A program made the translations under genes and the position numbers. The notes under the pieces were generated by a model. That model worked only from the letters and a program-made list of their open reading frames with translations. It was not told the DNA's origin and made no database searches. This document shows, piece by piece, positions 25,185-34,147 of a stretch of DNA of 64,000 bases (its first letter is position 1; the number at the start of each line of letters is the position of its first letter). The DNA is taken from the NCBI GenBank assembly GCA_028281285.1, contig JANQKF010000034.1:186001-250000 (forward strand), in the 5' to 3' direction. Source of the stretch: Cyclobacteriaceae bacterium. GTDB lineage: Bacteria; Bacteroidota; Bacteroidia; Cytophagales; Cyclobacteriaceae.

Positions 25185-25847
25185 GTGTATACACAGGCGG
25201 AAGAAAATTATCTCAAAGCGCTTTTTAGCATCACCCTTGAAGTGGGAAATGAAGAGGGTGTGGGCACCAATGAATTGGCTGACTATTTAAAGTTGACCCC
25301 ACCGACTGTCAACAACATGTTAAAGAAGCTTAAGACCAAGGAATTGGTGAATTATGAGAAGTATGGCAAGATCACGCTCTCCGATTCCGGACGTGCTCAT
25401 GCTGTCTATGTGATTCGCAAGCACCGACTCTGGGAAACCTTTCTTTGCAAAAAGCTGGACTTCAATTGGAATGCAGTACATGAGATTGCCGAACAATTGG
25501 AGCATATTGATTCTCCTGAGTTAATTGACCGGCTTGATAAATTCCTTGACTATCCTTCGTTTGATCCACACGGTGACCCAATTCCTGATGCCAAGGGCAA
25601 GATCAAAACCGGATCACGAAAATTACTTTCCGAATTGAAGCCGGGTGCGCAATGCCGACTAGTAGCCGTAAAGGATGATTCGACTGCATTTCTTGATTAC
25701 GTTAATCGCCTTGGGCTCAAGATAAATTCCTTGATTGAGGTGGTTGATACTGTTGATTACGATCATTCTATGCACATTGTGGTTGATGGTGGTTCCCATA
25801 CAGTCAGTAAAAAATTCACAGATTCCATACAGGTTTTGGCAGTCTGA
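25185..25847 (+). CDS. DtxR-family metal-dependent regulator
   Basis: 220 residues from a GTG start (MYTQAEENYLKALFSI is the standard opening; the ATG two bases earlier is out of frame). Winged helix about 8-62 (NELADYLKLTPPTVNNMLKKLK), dimerisation and metal-binding region about 65-128 (HRLWETFLC, HEIAEQLEHIDSPELIDRL, 'PSFDPHGDPIP'), and a C-terminal FeoA/SH3-like domain about 147-220. Full-length members such as IdeR and MntR repress uptake genes when iron or manganese is bound. The divergent TonB-dependent receptor with a palindrome in its promoter is the obvious target. Confidence 0.9.
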   Translation: MYTQAEENYLKALFSITLEVGNEEGVGTNELADYLKLTPPTVNNMLKKLKTKELVNYEKYGKITLSDSGRAHAVYVIRKHRLWETFLCKKLDFNWNAVHEIAEQLEHIDSPELIDRLDKFLDYPSFDPHGDPIPDAKGKIKTGSRKLLSELKPGAQCRLVAVKDDSTAFLDYVNRLGLKINSLIEVVDTVDYDHSMHIVVDGGSHTVSKKFTDSIQVLAV

Positions 25848-25947
25848 ATCATGACTTTCTTGTTCAACGTTAATCTAACCATGCGTTTAGTGGTGTCAAT
25901 TCCTGAAAATGGAGCGTCCATTGTCCTATTGTGGAAATAATTGCAGT

Positions 25948-27078
25948 ATGGATTCTTTGAAACTATTGTTCTCTTTCTTGCTCGCGACCACAGCCTTTTA
26001 CGGCCTAACCTTGGCAGTTGTACTTACAGTCAGGAAGAACTATCAGCCCAGAGCAAATCGGACGTTAGCCTTAATTGTCGGAGGGATCTCCTTGCTGCTC
26101 CTTCAATATAGCATTACCAGATCCGGGGTTTATCCTCAATTCATCCGATTTAGTCCAATTATTGGTGCTACCTGGTATGTTATTCCGGGATTGATCTTTA
26201 TACATGCCACATTTCTGATCAAGCCCAAAGCCAAACCAAATATAGTTTGGTTGTTGCATCTAGTTCCTCTAGTCATATATGCCATCAATGTTTTACCCTT
26301 CTATATCCAGCTGGATGCCCGGCAGCAGATGAATTGGATTGCCGAGGGTGGACAAGGGAACTGGCTGAATGAACTAATGCGATCTGGATTTGTATTATTG
26401 GCTACCTTTTTGGTTTACCTACCTTCCACGATTTGGAAGCTAAATCGATTCATAAGTATCAATAAAAAGAGTCTGTCGAATTCGGGGATAAACAGAATTA
26501 TCTATACCAGGAATTGTTATGTTCTTTTTACTCTGATTGCGGTCACAATGGAAATGCTGGTGGTGTTGAAAGTGCCTGGGAATTGGTATATCATCGTTCT
26601 GTTAAGCTTCGTTGTGGTCATATTCAGTCTTGCCTACCTTTCAATGGCTCGACCATCCACTTTATTCAGCCAGGCCCCATTTAGTTGGTCGTTTCGTTCT
26701 CGAAACCTTCCTGAAGACGAGCTGGAGTTATATAGTTCCTTGTTGATCGAACAGATGGCCAATCGGTTGTATCGAGACCCCGAACTGAGCCTGAATAAGC
26801 TGGCTGTGTTGTTAAAGCTTCAGCCTCGACAACTTACCGGATTGATTAAAACAAAGTTTGGCAGAAGCTTTCCTGACTTTGTCAACCAATATCGTGTTGA
26901 TGAAGCTGAACAACTACTGGTAGACCCAAAGTTCAAGCACTGGAGTATATTAGCCATTGGCCTTGAGGTGGGTTTCAATAGTAAGAGCACTTTTAACCGG
27001 GCTTTCAAGAAGATCAATGGACAAACCCCTTCTCAGTACCAGGAATCTTTGAATGAAGCAGAGAGCTATCAACTCTGA
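25948..27078 (+). CDS. AraC-family regulator with N-terminal membrane domain
   Basis: 376 residues from the ATG at 25948 (an upstream ATG at 25909 adds a polar, Cys-containing 13 residues and is less likely). Seven to eight hydrophobic helices (about 1-240) precede a two-helix-turn-helix AraC domain (about 265-370) with 'LSLNKLAVLLKLQPRQLTGLI' and 'WSILAIGLEVGFNSKSTFNRAFKKINGQTPSQY'. Such membrane AraC proteins, common in Bacteroidota, are thought to sense an envelope or membrane signal. The next gene, 38 bp downstream, encodes a large secreted esterase-like protein, probably co-transcribed. Confidence 0.87.
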   Translation: MDSLKLLFSFLLATTAFYGLTLAVVLTVRKNYQPRANRTLALIVGGISLLLLQYSITRSGVYPQFIRFSPIIGATWYVIPGLIFIHATFLIKPKAKPNIVWLLHLVPLVIYAINVLPFYIQLDARQQMNWIAEGGQGNWLNELMRSGFVLLATFLVYLPSTIWKLNRFISINKKSLSNSGINRIIYTRNCYVLFTLIAVTMEMLVVLKVPGNWYIIVLLSFVVVIFSLAYLSMARPSTLFSQAPFSWSFRSRNLPEDELELYSSLLIEQMANRLYRDPELSLNKLAVLLKLQPRQLTGLIKTKFGRSFPDFVNQYRVDEAEQLLVDPKFKHWSILAIGLEVGFNSKSTFNRAFKKINGQTPSQYQESLNEAESYQL

Positions 27079-27116
27079 ATCCACTACTTCTTATTGTTCA
27101 ATTTAAAATCTAAATC

Positions 27117-28988
27117 ATGTTTCTTAGGAATCTCCTTTTCCTCAGCTTATTGCTGGCTGTTAACTTTTCCCAACTCAATGCACAATTTGACGTGCCGGAT
27201 ATGAGTCGAGCAAATACCTTGTTGAGTGCTGGAAAGATTACTGAACTCAAGCAACTATGCGATTCTGTTTTGAACTACGTACCCGGTAGCCTTTTAGCTG
27301 GGATTTGGTCGGGTGTAGCCCATTCTATATCCGGAGAGTCGGATCAAGCAGTACGAATTTTTGAAAAACTTTCATTTTCAGGGGCGAGAATGATGGCCAT
27401 TCAGGAAAGAATGGGTAGGGCGGTTATGGGTGCTGGAAATCACAAAAGAGCCCTTGCCATCTTCAGCTACTTAGTTGAGGGTGGTTTGTTGACGGCAAAC
27501 GATTTGAATACGAATCCGGTGTACGACCCAGTTCGTGAGTTGTCCGAGTTTGAGGAATTGACCCTACTCGCAAAAGCTGTCGAAAAATCCAAGATTGAAG
27601 ACCTGGATTTGGAAAAACATCAGCTTAACTTGACAGCAAGGCTGGGCAGTGTGTGGAAGGACAACTGGCCACAGTATGATCTAACCTCAGTTGTTCATGT
27701 CAGGCCAGGAAAAACATCAGGCAAGTCCCCATTACTCATTTGGCTCAATCCCGGAAGTGGCCAAAATGCTGCCAAGTCATTAGAAACATTTCATAAACAA
27801 ACCTTCGATATCTGGGCCAAAGCATTGCCGGAAGATTGGACAATTGCTTCTGGGTCTGTCCTTAATCTGAGTAAAATCGATTTTGAGAATTGGGGCCTCT
27901 CTAGTGGGGAGGGAGTAATTATGGTAGAAGAGGTGCTCAAATTCTTGAAAGACAGCTATGCCATCGATGAACGAAAGGTCTTCCTGGGTGGCTATGCTGA
28001 TGCAGCTCATATGGTGTTTCATTTTGTCCAATCCATGCCCGATCAATTTGCAGGATTTGTCTCCTTTGGTGGTCATCCTGCTGCCTTGGATGCCATCAAA
28101 CTGAACAGCTATGTGGTCAACTATCGTCATGCCAATTTGCTCGCATACAGCTCCAAAAATGATACGTATTCGAATGAAAGTTATGCACCTTATCGGAATA
28201 CGATCTCCCGAATTGCTCCGAATGTGGTCTGGAATATCCAGGAGCAACCTACTAACCTCAAAAACCTGGGGGTTAAGGCAGGTGAGATATATGAATGGAT
28301 GACTCAACAGGAACTGGATCATTTCCCACACATTATTGACTGGCAAACAGGCAACTCTTTTCTAGATCGCAAAAAGGCCTTTTGGGTAAGGATAGATGAG
28401 TTGTCCAATCCAATCAAAGGAGGAGTTTTCGATAAACCGAATTTACCCTCGGTTGAATTTAATCCTAAATTGATTTGGGTGTACAGGCAATTGGCAGACA
28501 GTACAGTGCCATTGATCCGTGTATTTGAACATGGCGCCTTATATAGGGCAGGTCTTCGAAGAGGAGATGCATTGGTCTCAATAAATGGACATCCGCTATC
28601 AAGCGAGAACTTCTACTTGAATACGGAATACTTTTATTCCGAAAACCAAACAAAGACCGTTCCGATCAAATTTATTCGGGATGGAATTATCAAAGAATCG
28701 AGCTTAACTCTGGGTTCTAAAACAGCGATCCCTTTTTATAACTCAGACAAAGGTTCCAGAATTCGGGTTGAAAAGAAGAAGAATGATATTGAGGTAAAGG
28801 CCGAAGGGATTGGCAGGTTCACACTCTTTATTAGTCCGGAAATGTTTGATATAAATCAAATCATTAGAGTAACTGTTAATGAAAAGGTGGTATTTGGGGC
28901 AACGGTTACTCCCTTAAGCCAAATTGTTCTTGAGAATGGCGAATTGTTAGAAAATACCGCCTTGATCAAAGTAGACGTGACCAAATAA
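27117..28988 (+). CDS. secreted esterase-fold pseudoenzyme with PDZ domain
   Basis: 623 residues. Signal peptide about 1-22 (SQLNAQ), a helical TPR-like region (25-150), an alpha/beta hydrolase core (about 185-430) and a PDZ domain (about 455-545; 'VFEHGALYRAGLRRGDALVSINGHPL'), then a final beta segment. In the core the nucleophile elbow after 'YAIDERKVF' reads L-G-G-Y-A-D-A, so the serine expected of G-Y-S-x-G is Ala294; the typical catalytic His is also not evident. The protein is therefore likely a binding or scaffold protein. It follows the membrane AraC gene. Confidence 0.7.
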   Translation: MFLRNLLFLSLLLAVNFSQLNAQFDVPDMSRANTLLSAGKITELKQLCDSVLNYVPGSLLAGIWSGVAHSISGESDQAVRIFEKLSFSGARMMAIQERMGRAVMGAGNHKRALAIFSYLVEGGLLTANDLNTNPVYDPVRELSEFEELTLLAKAVEKSKIEDLDLEKHQLNLTARLGSVWKDNWPQYDLTSVVHVRPGKTSGKSPLLIWLNPGSGQNAAKSLETFHKQTFDIWAKALPEDWTIASGSVLNLSKIDFENWGLSSGEGVIMVEEVLKFLKDSYAIDERKVFLGGYADAAHMVFHFVQSMPDQFAGFVSFGGHPAALDAIKLNSYVVNYRHANLLAYSSKNDTYSNESYAPYRNTISRIAPNVVWNIQEQPTNLKNLGVKAGEIYEWMTQQELDHFPHIIDWQTGNSFLDRKKAFWVRIDELSNPIKGGVFDKPNLPSVEFNPKLIWVYRQLADSTVPLIRVFEHGALYRAGLRRGDALVSINGHPLSSENFYLNTEYFYSENQTKTVPIKFIRDGIIKESSLTLGSKTAIPFYNSDKGSRIRVEKKKNDIEVKAEGIGRFTLFISPEMFDINQIIRVTVNEKVVFGATVTPLSQIVLENGELLENTALIKVDVTK

Positions 28989-29118
28989 ATCAGGGACATA
29001 GCCTTGACATGATACTTAAGAGGTCAAATCAACAGTCTGCTGATTGGAAACATTATAAATAGAAATCAGGTTTGGTACTCATGGTTCTTCCTACTAATTT
29101 TCCGACCCCAATAAATAA

Positions 29119-29676
29119 ATGACTATGGAAACGCAAAGAGTAACGGCAAAACGATCATTAACCGAGGAAACAGAAAAACTATTGAATAGGCAAATTGTAA
29201 TGGAAGGTGGTTCTTCCGCAGCTTATTTGTCCATGGCTTCCTGGTGTGAAATGATGGGTTATGAGAATTCAGCTGAATTCTTATATATGCATTCTGAAGA
29301 GGAGCGAATGCATATGTTGAAGCTTTTCCATTATATCAATGACGCGGGCGGACATGCCCTACAGCCCGAGATCAAGAATATCAAGCACAACTATGGCTCT
29401 TTGAGAGAGGTGTTCGAGGATGTCCTGGCACATGAAATCGAGGTAACCAATTCAATCAATGAGCTCGTCAATCATTGCTATGGCATCAAGGATTTCACTA
29501 CGATGAACTTTCTGAACTGGTACGTGGAAGAACAACGTGAAGAAGAGACCCTGGCGAGAAGAGCAGTAGAGTTGTTCGATTTGATTGGTGAAGATGGTGT
29601 TGGATTGTGGACCATTGACAAGGAAATTCTAAATCTTGGCAAAGCTGCTGCGGCTGATGCGGACCAACAGGCCTAA
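29119..29676 (+). CDS. ftnA: bacterial ferritin (non-heme)
   Basis: 185 residues (a second ATG at 29125 is equally good). Four-helix ferritin with ferroxidase residues Glu29 (VMEGGSSA), Glu62 and His65 (EERMH), and Glu106 (HEIEVTNSINELV), plus Gln in 'EEQREEE'. It oxidises ferrous iron and stores it as a mineral core in a 24-mer in the cytoplasm. The C-terminal tail (AAAADADQQA) is disordered. Own transcript: 130 bp from the gene before and 88 bp before SQR. Confidence 0.92.
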   Translation: MTMETQRVTAKRSLTEETEKLLNRQIVMEGGSSAAYLSMASWCEMMGYENSAEFLYMHSEEERMHMLKLFHYINDAGGHALQPEIKNIKHNYGSLREVFEDVLAHEIEVTNSINELVNHCYGIKDFTTMNFLNWYVEEQREEETLARRAVELFDLIGEDGVGLWTIDKEILNLGKAAAADADQQA

Positions 29677-29700
29677 CAACTGAGAAAAATCAGGTTTCTG

Positions 29701-29716
29701 TGTAACTAATATCACA
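29701..29716. promoter_or_regulatory. Crp/Fnr-type operator before SQR
   Basis: TGTAACTAATATCACA has the same half-site pair as the operators before the SulP gene (54098) and the persulfide dioxygenase gene (55867). Its centre lies about 41 bp before a plausible start of transcription, the position of a class II activator. The likely binder is the Crp/Fnr protein encoded at 53391. Confidence 0.65.
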
Positions 29717-29764
29717 CAGTCTTAACGGTAATATGACAAACTTGAGGTGATAACCTTAAGCGTC

Positions 29765-30958
29765 ATGAACGTACATCAGATTCTAATTATTGGAGGTGGC
29801 AATGCCGGTATTTCTGTGGCCTCACAGCTACTTATCAAAAACAAACAACTCGATATAGCCATTATCGAGCCCTCCGAAAAGCACTATTATCAACCCGCCT
29901 GGACCATGGTTGGAGGTGGATTCTTCAAGGCTAAGAAAACAGAAAGATCCGAAGCCGAGGTAATGCCTAAAGAGGTGACTTGGATTAAACAAAGGGTCAC
30001 TTCCGTTTCCCCAGAAGAAAAACACCTGGTTTTGGATGATGGTGAACTAGTGCGGTATGAATACCTGATTGTCTGTCCTGGTATTCAGATAAACTGGGAT
30101 GGTATAAAGGGTCTTAAGGAGAATGTCGGAACCAATAACATCTGCAGTGTTTATGCCTATGATCAGGCACCGTACGTCTTTGAAGTAATTCAATCTCTGA
30201 ATGGAGGGACTGCTTTATTTTGTAGTGCTGCTACACCTGTCAAGTGTGGCGGAGCTCCACAAAAAATCATGTACCTGGCAGCGGATTATTGGAGACGCAA
30301 TCGGACATTAGGAAGTATAGATATACGGTTCATGAATGCTGGAAAGATACTTTTTGGCATTGAAAAATACAGAAACGCACTGCAAGGCGCATGTGATCGA
30401 TATGGGCTGAAACAGTTTCACCGACATAATCTTATAGAGATTGATGCTGAAAACAGGAGGGCAACCTTCGAGGTCAAAGATGAAGAAGGAAGCAAGTCTC
30501 TTGAAACCCTTGATTATGATATGATCCATGTTACACCGCCACAAAGTGCTCCTGATTTTATTGGTGAATCAGGACTGGGTAATGAGAGAGGCTGGCTTGA
30601 AGTAGACAAAAACACCTTACAGCATGTTCGATATCCTGATGTATTTGGGTTGGGTGATTGTCTGAATACTCCGAACGCAAAAACTGGAGCTGCAATTAGG
30701 AAACAGGTCCCGGTAGTGGTAGAAAACCTTCTAGCCTTGATTCAAAATAAAGATATAGCCGGCAGTTACAATGGGTATGGTTCCTGTCCATTGCTCACTG
30801 CAAAGGGCAAGGTGGTATTGGCTGAGTTTGACTATAGTGGAGAACCAAATGAGACGTTCCCAATCAATCAAGGTAAGGAGCGATGGAGTATGTACATTCT
30901 TAAGAGATACATCCTTCCATGGTTGTACTGGAATAGAATACTTAAAGGTAAAGCCTGA
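29765..30958 (+). CDS. sqr: sulfide:quinone oxidoreductase
   Basis: 397 residues from the ATG at 29765; an in-frame GTG at 29747 is six codons earlier. FAD-binding GxGxxG-type motif 'IIGGGNAGISVASQL' at the N terminus, 'YYQPAWTMVGGG' of the type II (eukaryote-like) SQRs, redox Cys in 'TPVKCGGAPQKIMYL' and in 'GLGDCLNTPNAKTGAAI', and an amphipathic C-terminal end (ILPWLYWNRILKG) for membrane contact. It oxidises sulfide to a persulfide or polysulfide and feeds electrons to quinone. An operator like those of the sulfur cluster at 54-59 kb lies upstream. Confidence 0.92.
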   Translation: MNVHQILIIGGGNAGISVASQLLIKNKQLDIAIIEPSEKHYYQPAWTMVGGGFFKAKKTERSEAEVMPKEVTWIKQRVTSVSPEEKHLVLDDGELVRYEYLIVCPGIQINWDGIKGLKENVGTNNICSVYAYDQAPYVFEVIQSLNGGTALFCSAATPVKCGGAPQKIMYLAADYWRRNRTLGSIDIRFMNAGKILFGIEKYRNALQGACDRYGLKQFHRHNLIEIDAENRRATFEVKDEEGSKSLETLDYDMIHVTPPQSAPDFIGESGLGNERGWLEVDKNTLQHVRYPDVFGLGDCLNTPNAKTGAAIRKQVPVVVENLLALIQNKDIAGSYNGYGSCPLLTAKGKVVLAEFDYSGEPNETFPINQGKERWSMYILKRYILPWLYWNRILKGKA

Positions 30959-30973
30959 TGAGACAGTTTCGAA

Positions 30974-31666
30974 TTACTCAAATATAGCGACAGCCCTGAC
31001 GGGAGATCCGGTTCCTCCTCTGATTTTCAAGGGAAGACCAACGAACCGAAAGCGCCCACGGCCTGGAAGTTGATGAAGGTTAACCATATTTTCATAGTGT
31101 GTAAAGCTCATTTCTCCACAGATATGGTGTACTTCCTTGTTAGAAATACCCGGTACACCTGGCGACATCGTTTCTACACCAAATGCAGCAATACCTTGAT
31201 TTCCTAACCATCGAGCAGCTTCAACGGTAATACCTGGCCCGTTACTCCAATTTTCTGTATTGAAATGCTTCCGATAATGATCAGTATAGATCAAAACGGT
31301 GTCATTTGTTTTGATCACTTCATTTGCTTTTTGACAAGCCTCCTTTATTTCCTTCGCATCGATTAACTCCTTTAAGCCCTTATGAGAAAAATCGAGACAA
31401 ATTCCTTCAGTATAAAACATAGACAGTGGCATGGTGTCAATTGATTTTCCAACATGCTCTTTGGCCATGTGATTCAGCGCATCCACATGGGTTCCCGTGT
31501 GTTCGCCCATTTCTAGCTTATATGTGGCAGGTGTTTGAGTGGAAGAGTTTTCAATTCCTTCCCATTCCTCGTGAGTATTGTGTACCCTCATTTTGACTTG
31601 TGCCAAACTCTTATATACAGGCATACCCTCATAAATTTCCTGACTCAGATCGATGATTTCCGGCAT
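30974..31666 (-). CDS. cyclase-family metal hydrolase (kynurenine formamidase-like)
   Basis: 230 residues. The metal motif HxGTHxDxxxH reads 'EHTGTHVDALNHMA' (about 54-64), with a second His near 'YTDHYRKHF'. N-terminal 'IDLSQEIYEGMPVYKS' is typical. Members hydrolyse N-formylkynurenine or cyclic amides using zinc or manganese; no other tryptophan-breakdown gene is here, so the substrate is open. It lies one base after an NTF2-like gene, forming a two-gene operon. Confidence 0.85.
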   Translation of the reverse strand: MPEIIDLSQEIYEGMPVYKSLAQVKMRVHNTHEEWEGIENSSTQTPATYKLEMGEHTGTHVDALNHMAKEHVGKSIDTMPLSMFYTEGICLDFSHKGLKELIDAKEIKEACQKANEVIKTNDTVLIYTDHYRKHFNTENWSNGPGITVEAARWLGNQGIAAFGVETMSPGVPGISNKEVHHICGEMSFTHYENMVNLHQLPGRGRFRFVGLPLKIRGGTGSPVRAVAIFE

Positions 31667-31667
31667 G

Positions 31668-32024
31668 TTAATCTGGAATTGGTAAGTCGTGTAATCTCAA
31701 GAACGAAAGTTTGTCCCAGTACCCCCGTTGAAATTTAATCTTTCCCTCGACTATGTGAAAGAAACCACACCCTCTTAATCCAAGTGGATCCTTCCATTCC
31801 AGAATGGCCCATTCACCATCTTCGAAGAGGTTTTCAGGAATACAGGTCATTTCAGCATTCGCAAATTCCAGACTGAACATCTCATGGATGGCGTCTCTAC
31901 CTTTAACCGGCTCATTGGCAACCTGATGATTAATGGCATCCTCATGATAGAGGAGCGCTAAGGCCTGGGCATTACCTTGATTGAAAAATTCAATCCATTG
32001 CTTTACGAGTACCTTTGGAGACAT
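31668..32024 (-). CDS. SnoaL/NTF2-like small protein
   Basis: 118 residues. 'VKQWIEFFNQGNAQALALLYHEDAINHQVANEPVKGRDAI' region is the standard SnoaL-like opening of the cone-shaped NTF2 fold, which binds small hydrophobic ligands or acts as a hydrolase or isomerase. Adjacent to the cyclase-family gene (one-base gap), with which it is likely co-transcribed. Exact role unknown. Confidence 0.8.
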   Translation of the reverse strand: MSPKVLVKQWIEFFNQGNAQALALLYHEDAINHQVANEPVKGRDAIHEMFSLEFANAEMTCIPENLFEDGEWAILEWKDPLGLRGCGFFHIVEGKIKFQRGYWDKLSFLRLHDLPIPD

Positions 32025-32057
32025 GCAAACAAGTTAGCAGAAAGGAATTTCATTTCC

Positions 32058-32177
32058 TCACTCACATTTGAAGTTGTGGAATTCTGCCAGTTGATGACAC
32101 ATATATTGAATTCCCTTCCAGGAAAATCGACCAAGTGCCTGGAATAGTTTTAATAGAAATACGAAAGTGAATTGCAT
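32058..32177 (-). CDS. possible 39-residue small protein
   Basis: An ATG at 32177 opens a 39-codon frame ending in TGA at 32058, just 17 bp after the stop of the MDR gene. The peptide has a hydrophobic start (MQFTFVFLLKLFQALGRF) then 'SWKGIQYMCHQLAEFHNFKCE'. No relative recognised. Its place at the end of an operon makes it plausible but unproven. Confidence 0.35.
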   Translation of the reverse strand: MQFTFVFLLKLFQALGRFSWKGIQYMCHQLAEFHNFKCE

Positions 32178-32194
32178 GATAGTGTTGTTTTGAA

Positions 32195-33175
32195 TTATGA
32201 ATTGACCTTGACAATGACTTTACCTCTGGCGTGGCCTTTTTCCTGGTAGGCAATGGCTTTGGGCAAATCCTCAAAAGGATGCTCCGAATCTATGACCGAC
32301 TTGATTATTCCGGAACTTAGTAGCTCTTCCAAAGTCGACAGATCTTCCGTTTTGACTTTGGCAGTAATGCTCCCAAAGACCTGACCATCCTTTGATGCTG
32401 ATTTGGATTGCATAGAGTACTTCATCATTTTACCGATTCCACCAAAACCAATCATTACCACACGTCCATTCCGGCTTAGTACTCTTTTCATGGATGTGAC
32501 ATCACAGTTGCCGACAGCTTCGTAAATGACATCGTACTTATGCGTTCCCCGGCTAAAATCTTCCTTTGTATAGTCGATCACATGATCAGCTCCAATGGAA
32601 GTCACCAATTCCAGGTTTTTTGTACTACAGACTCCCGTGACTTCAGCACCAAGCCATTTTGCTATTTGCACCGCATAAGTGCCAACTCCTCCTGAGGCAC
32701 CATTAATGAGAACTTTGTTTCCTTGTTTGACCTGACAAAAATCCCGAAGACCTTGCAAGGCGGTTAAGCCGGCTACTGGCATGGCCGCAGCGTTTACATC
32801 AGAAGCCTGACCCCCGATCTTTGTTATTGATTTCACCTTGGTGACTGCATAATCTGCATAGGCGCCTGATTGCTCTTTTGGAATGGCTCCGAAGACTCTA
32901 TCACCGACCTGATAGTCATGGATATTATTGCCCACTCCAGCAATTTCTCCTGCGAAATCAGCACCAAATTGTTTGTTTTTTGGGCCAAATACCCCGGTAA
33001 TGAATCGAATGAAATAAGGTGTGCCCCTCATGATATGCCAATCCAATGGATTGATGGACACCGCTTTCACCTTGATCAGGACTTCGTCTTCTTTAGGCTC
33101 AGGTTTAGGTAATTCTACCAATTGTAACCTTTCCGCACCGCCATATCTTGTTCTGATATAAGCTCTCATTTTCAA
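32195..33175 (-). CDS. zinc-independent MDR oxidoreductase (quinone reductase-like)
   Basis: 326 residues of the medium-chain dehydrogenase/reductase superfamily. GroES-like part about 1-120 ('VKAVSINPLDWHIMRG'), NADPH-binding Rossmann part with 'NKVLINGASGGVGTYAVQIAKWLGAEVTGVC' region. The zinc ligands of alcohol dehydrogenases are absent, so it is in the quinone oxidoreductase/enoyl reductase branch. Its ATG overlaps the stop of the 72-residue gene upstream by 4 bp. Confidence 0.87.
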   Translation of the reverse strand: MKMRAYIRTRYGGAERLQLVELPKPEPKEDEVLIKVKAVSINPLDWHIMRGTPYFIRFITGVFGPKNKQFGADFAGEIAGVGNNIHDYQVGDRVFGAIPKEQSGAYADYAVTKVKSITKIGGQASDVNAAAMPVAGLTALQGLRDFCQVKQGNKVLINGASGGVGTYAVQIAKWLGAEVTGVCSTKNLELVTSIGADHVIDYTKEDFSRGTHKYDVIYEAVGNCDVTSMKRVLSRNGRVVMIGFGGIGKMMKYSMQSKSASKDGQVFGSITAKVKTEDLSTLEELLSSGIIKSVIDSEHPFEDLPKAIAYQEKGHARGKVIVKVNS

Positions 33176-33390
33176 TCCGTAAGTTCTTCACAATGAATTC
33201 CGCAAGTTTGGACAAGTTTGATCACTTCTTTTTGACTGGTGTCGTCTTGGGCTTCAATCCTCAGGACCTTGTCGATATCTTCCATATCAACCGACCAATC
33301 GGTGATGGAAGGGTAGAAGGTGAACAGCGATTTCACAGCTCTGACCATGCTATGTGTCGCGATATCGGTTTTTAGAATAAAGAGTTGCAT
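33172..33390 (-). CDS. small HMA-like (ferredoxin-fold) protein without CxxC
   Basis: 72 residues. 'LFILKTDIATHSMVRAVKSLF' then 'WSVDMEDIDKVLRIEA' and 'EVIKLVQTCGIHCEEL' follow the beta-alpha-beta-beta-alpha-beta order of heavy-metal-associated domains, but the metal-binding CxxC loop is replaced by THSM. Similar orphan proteins occur in Bacteroidota. It is translationally coupled to the MDR gene and lies 35 bp after the XRE gene. Function unknown. Confidence 0.65.
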   Translation of the reverse strand: MQLFILKTDIATHSMVRAVKSLFTFYPSITDWSVDMEDIDKVLRIEAQDDTSQKEVIKLVQTCGIHCEELTD

Positions 33391-33425
33391 GTTGTTGTCG
33401 AGTTTTGATTTTGGGCTCTCTTGAA

Positions 33426-33659
33426 TTAACTGTTTTTGTTGTCATCGTATGAGAATACTTCGTTCAACGGTACCTCGAATACATTAGCGATTCGAAACGC
33501 CAGCTCAAGTGTAGGAGAGTACTTACCTTTTTCTATCGCTACGATTGTCTGACGAGTTACCCCGACTAATTCAGCTAATTGTTGCTGAGTCATTTCCTCC
33601 TTCATAAAGCGAAGTGTCCTGATATTGTTGCTGATCTTATGTTTTGTCTGCTTTGCCAT
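33426..33659 (-). CDS. XRE-family small repressor
   Basis: 77 residues, one helix-turn-helix (about 18-70; 'MTQQQLAELVGVTRQTIVAIEKGKYSPTLELAFRIANVF'), the YozG/Xre-like single-domain form. Its start shares one base with the stop of the upstream membrane-protein gene. This pairing of a small membrane protein with an HTH protein is common and suggests the membrane protein senses a signal for the repressor. The operator is probably the palindrome at 34163. Confidence 0.88.
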   Translation of the reverse strand: MAKQTKHKISNNIRTLRFMKEEMTQQQLAELVGVTRQTIVAIEKGKYSPTLELAFRIANVFEVPLNEVFSYDDNKNS

Positions 33660-34102
33660 TAGAATCCTCTTCGGTAATACCTCAGTTGAAGCAAATTCTC
33701 TATCACTTCAGACATGATTCCACCTCCTATAATGGCGATGAACATTAGGTTGACACTTTTGTCCATGGCCAGAAATACCATAGCCAAGACGAAACTCAAT
33801 CCAAAGACCATTTGACCCACGTATTTGGTCTTAAGCTCTATCATCTTGTCTCGCTCATCAGTCCCGGGAATGTTTTCTTTCGTGATGATAGTATTCGATA
33901 TACCGAAGATGATATGAATGACTATCCTTGCTATGATGGCAATGGGAATACCAATGATGATCGTTTTGCCCCAGAACTTAAGTAGTTCATCAGTATTCAT
34001 ATCTGCTCCGGGGTTATCCCTGAATACATACCAGTAATAGATGCCACTGACCAAAATAGCACTGACCAGATTGACGAGGCTTTTTTTCTCTTGATACGTC
34101 AT
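33659..34102 (-). CDS. four-helix membrane protein paired with XRE regulator
   Basis: A longer frame opens at 34150, but the promoter -7 box lies at 34155-34148, so the ATG at 34102 (MTYQEKKSLVNL) is the real start. 147 residues with four hydrophobic helices. No enzymatic motif; 'GTDERDKMIELKTKYVGQMVFG' in the middle is the signature of the small membrane proteins found next to YozG-like HTH genes. Probably a membrane partner in sensing. Confidence 0.75.
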   Translation of the reverse strand: MTYQEKKSLVNLVSAILVSGIYYWYVFRDNPGADMNTDELLKFWGKTIIIGIPIAIIARIVIHIIFGISNTIITKENIPGTDERDKMIELKTKYVGQMVFGLSFVLAMVFLAMDKSVNLMFIAIIGGGIMSEVIENLLQLRYYRRGF

Positions 34103-34147
34103 GATTAGTTGTATATAAAATTTGACCTTGTGTAAAAGATTACGTAC

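Noticed and set aside
27780-28346. 188-codon minus-strand frame
   Set aside because: Antisense to the secreted esterase-like gene, no signal or motif.
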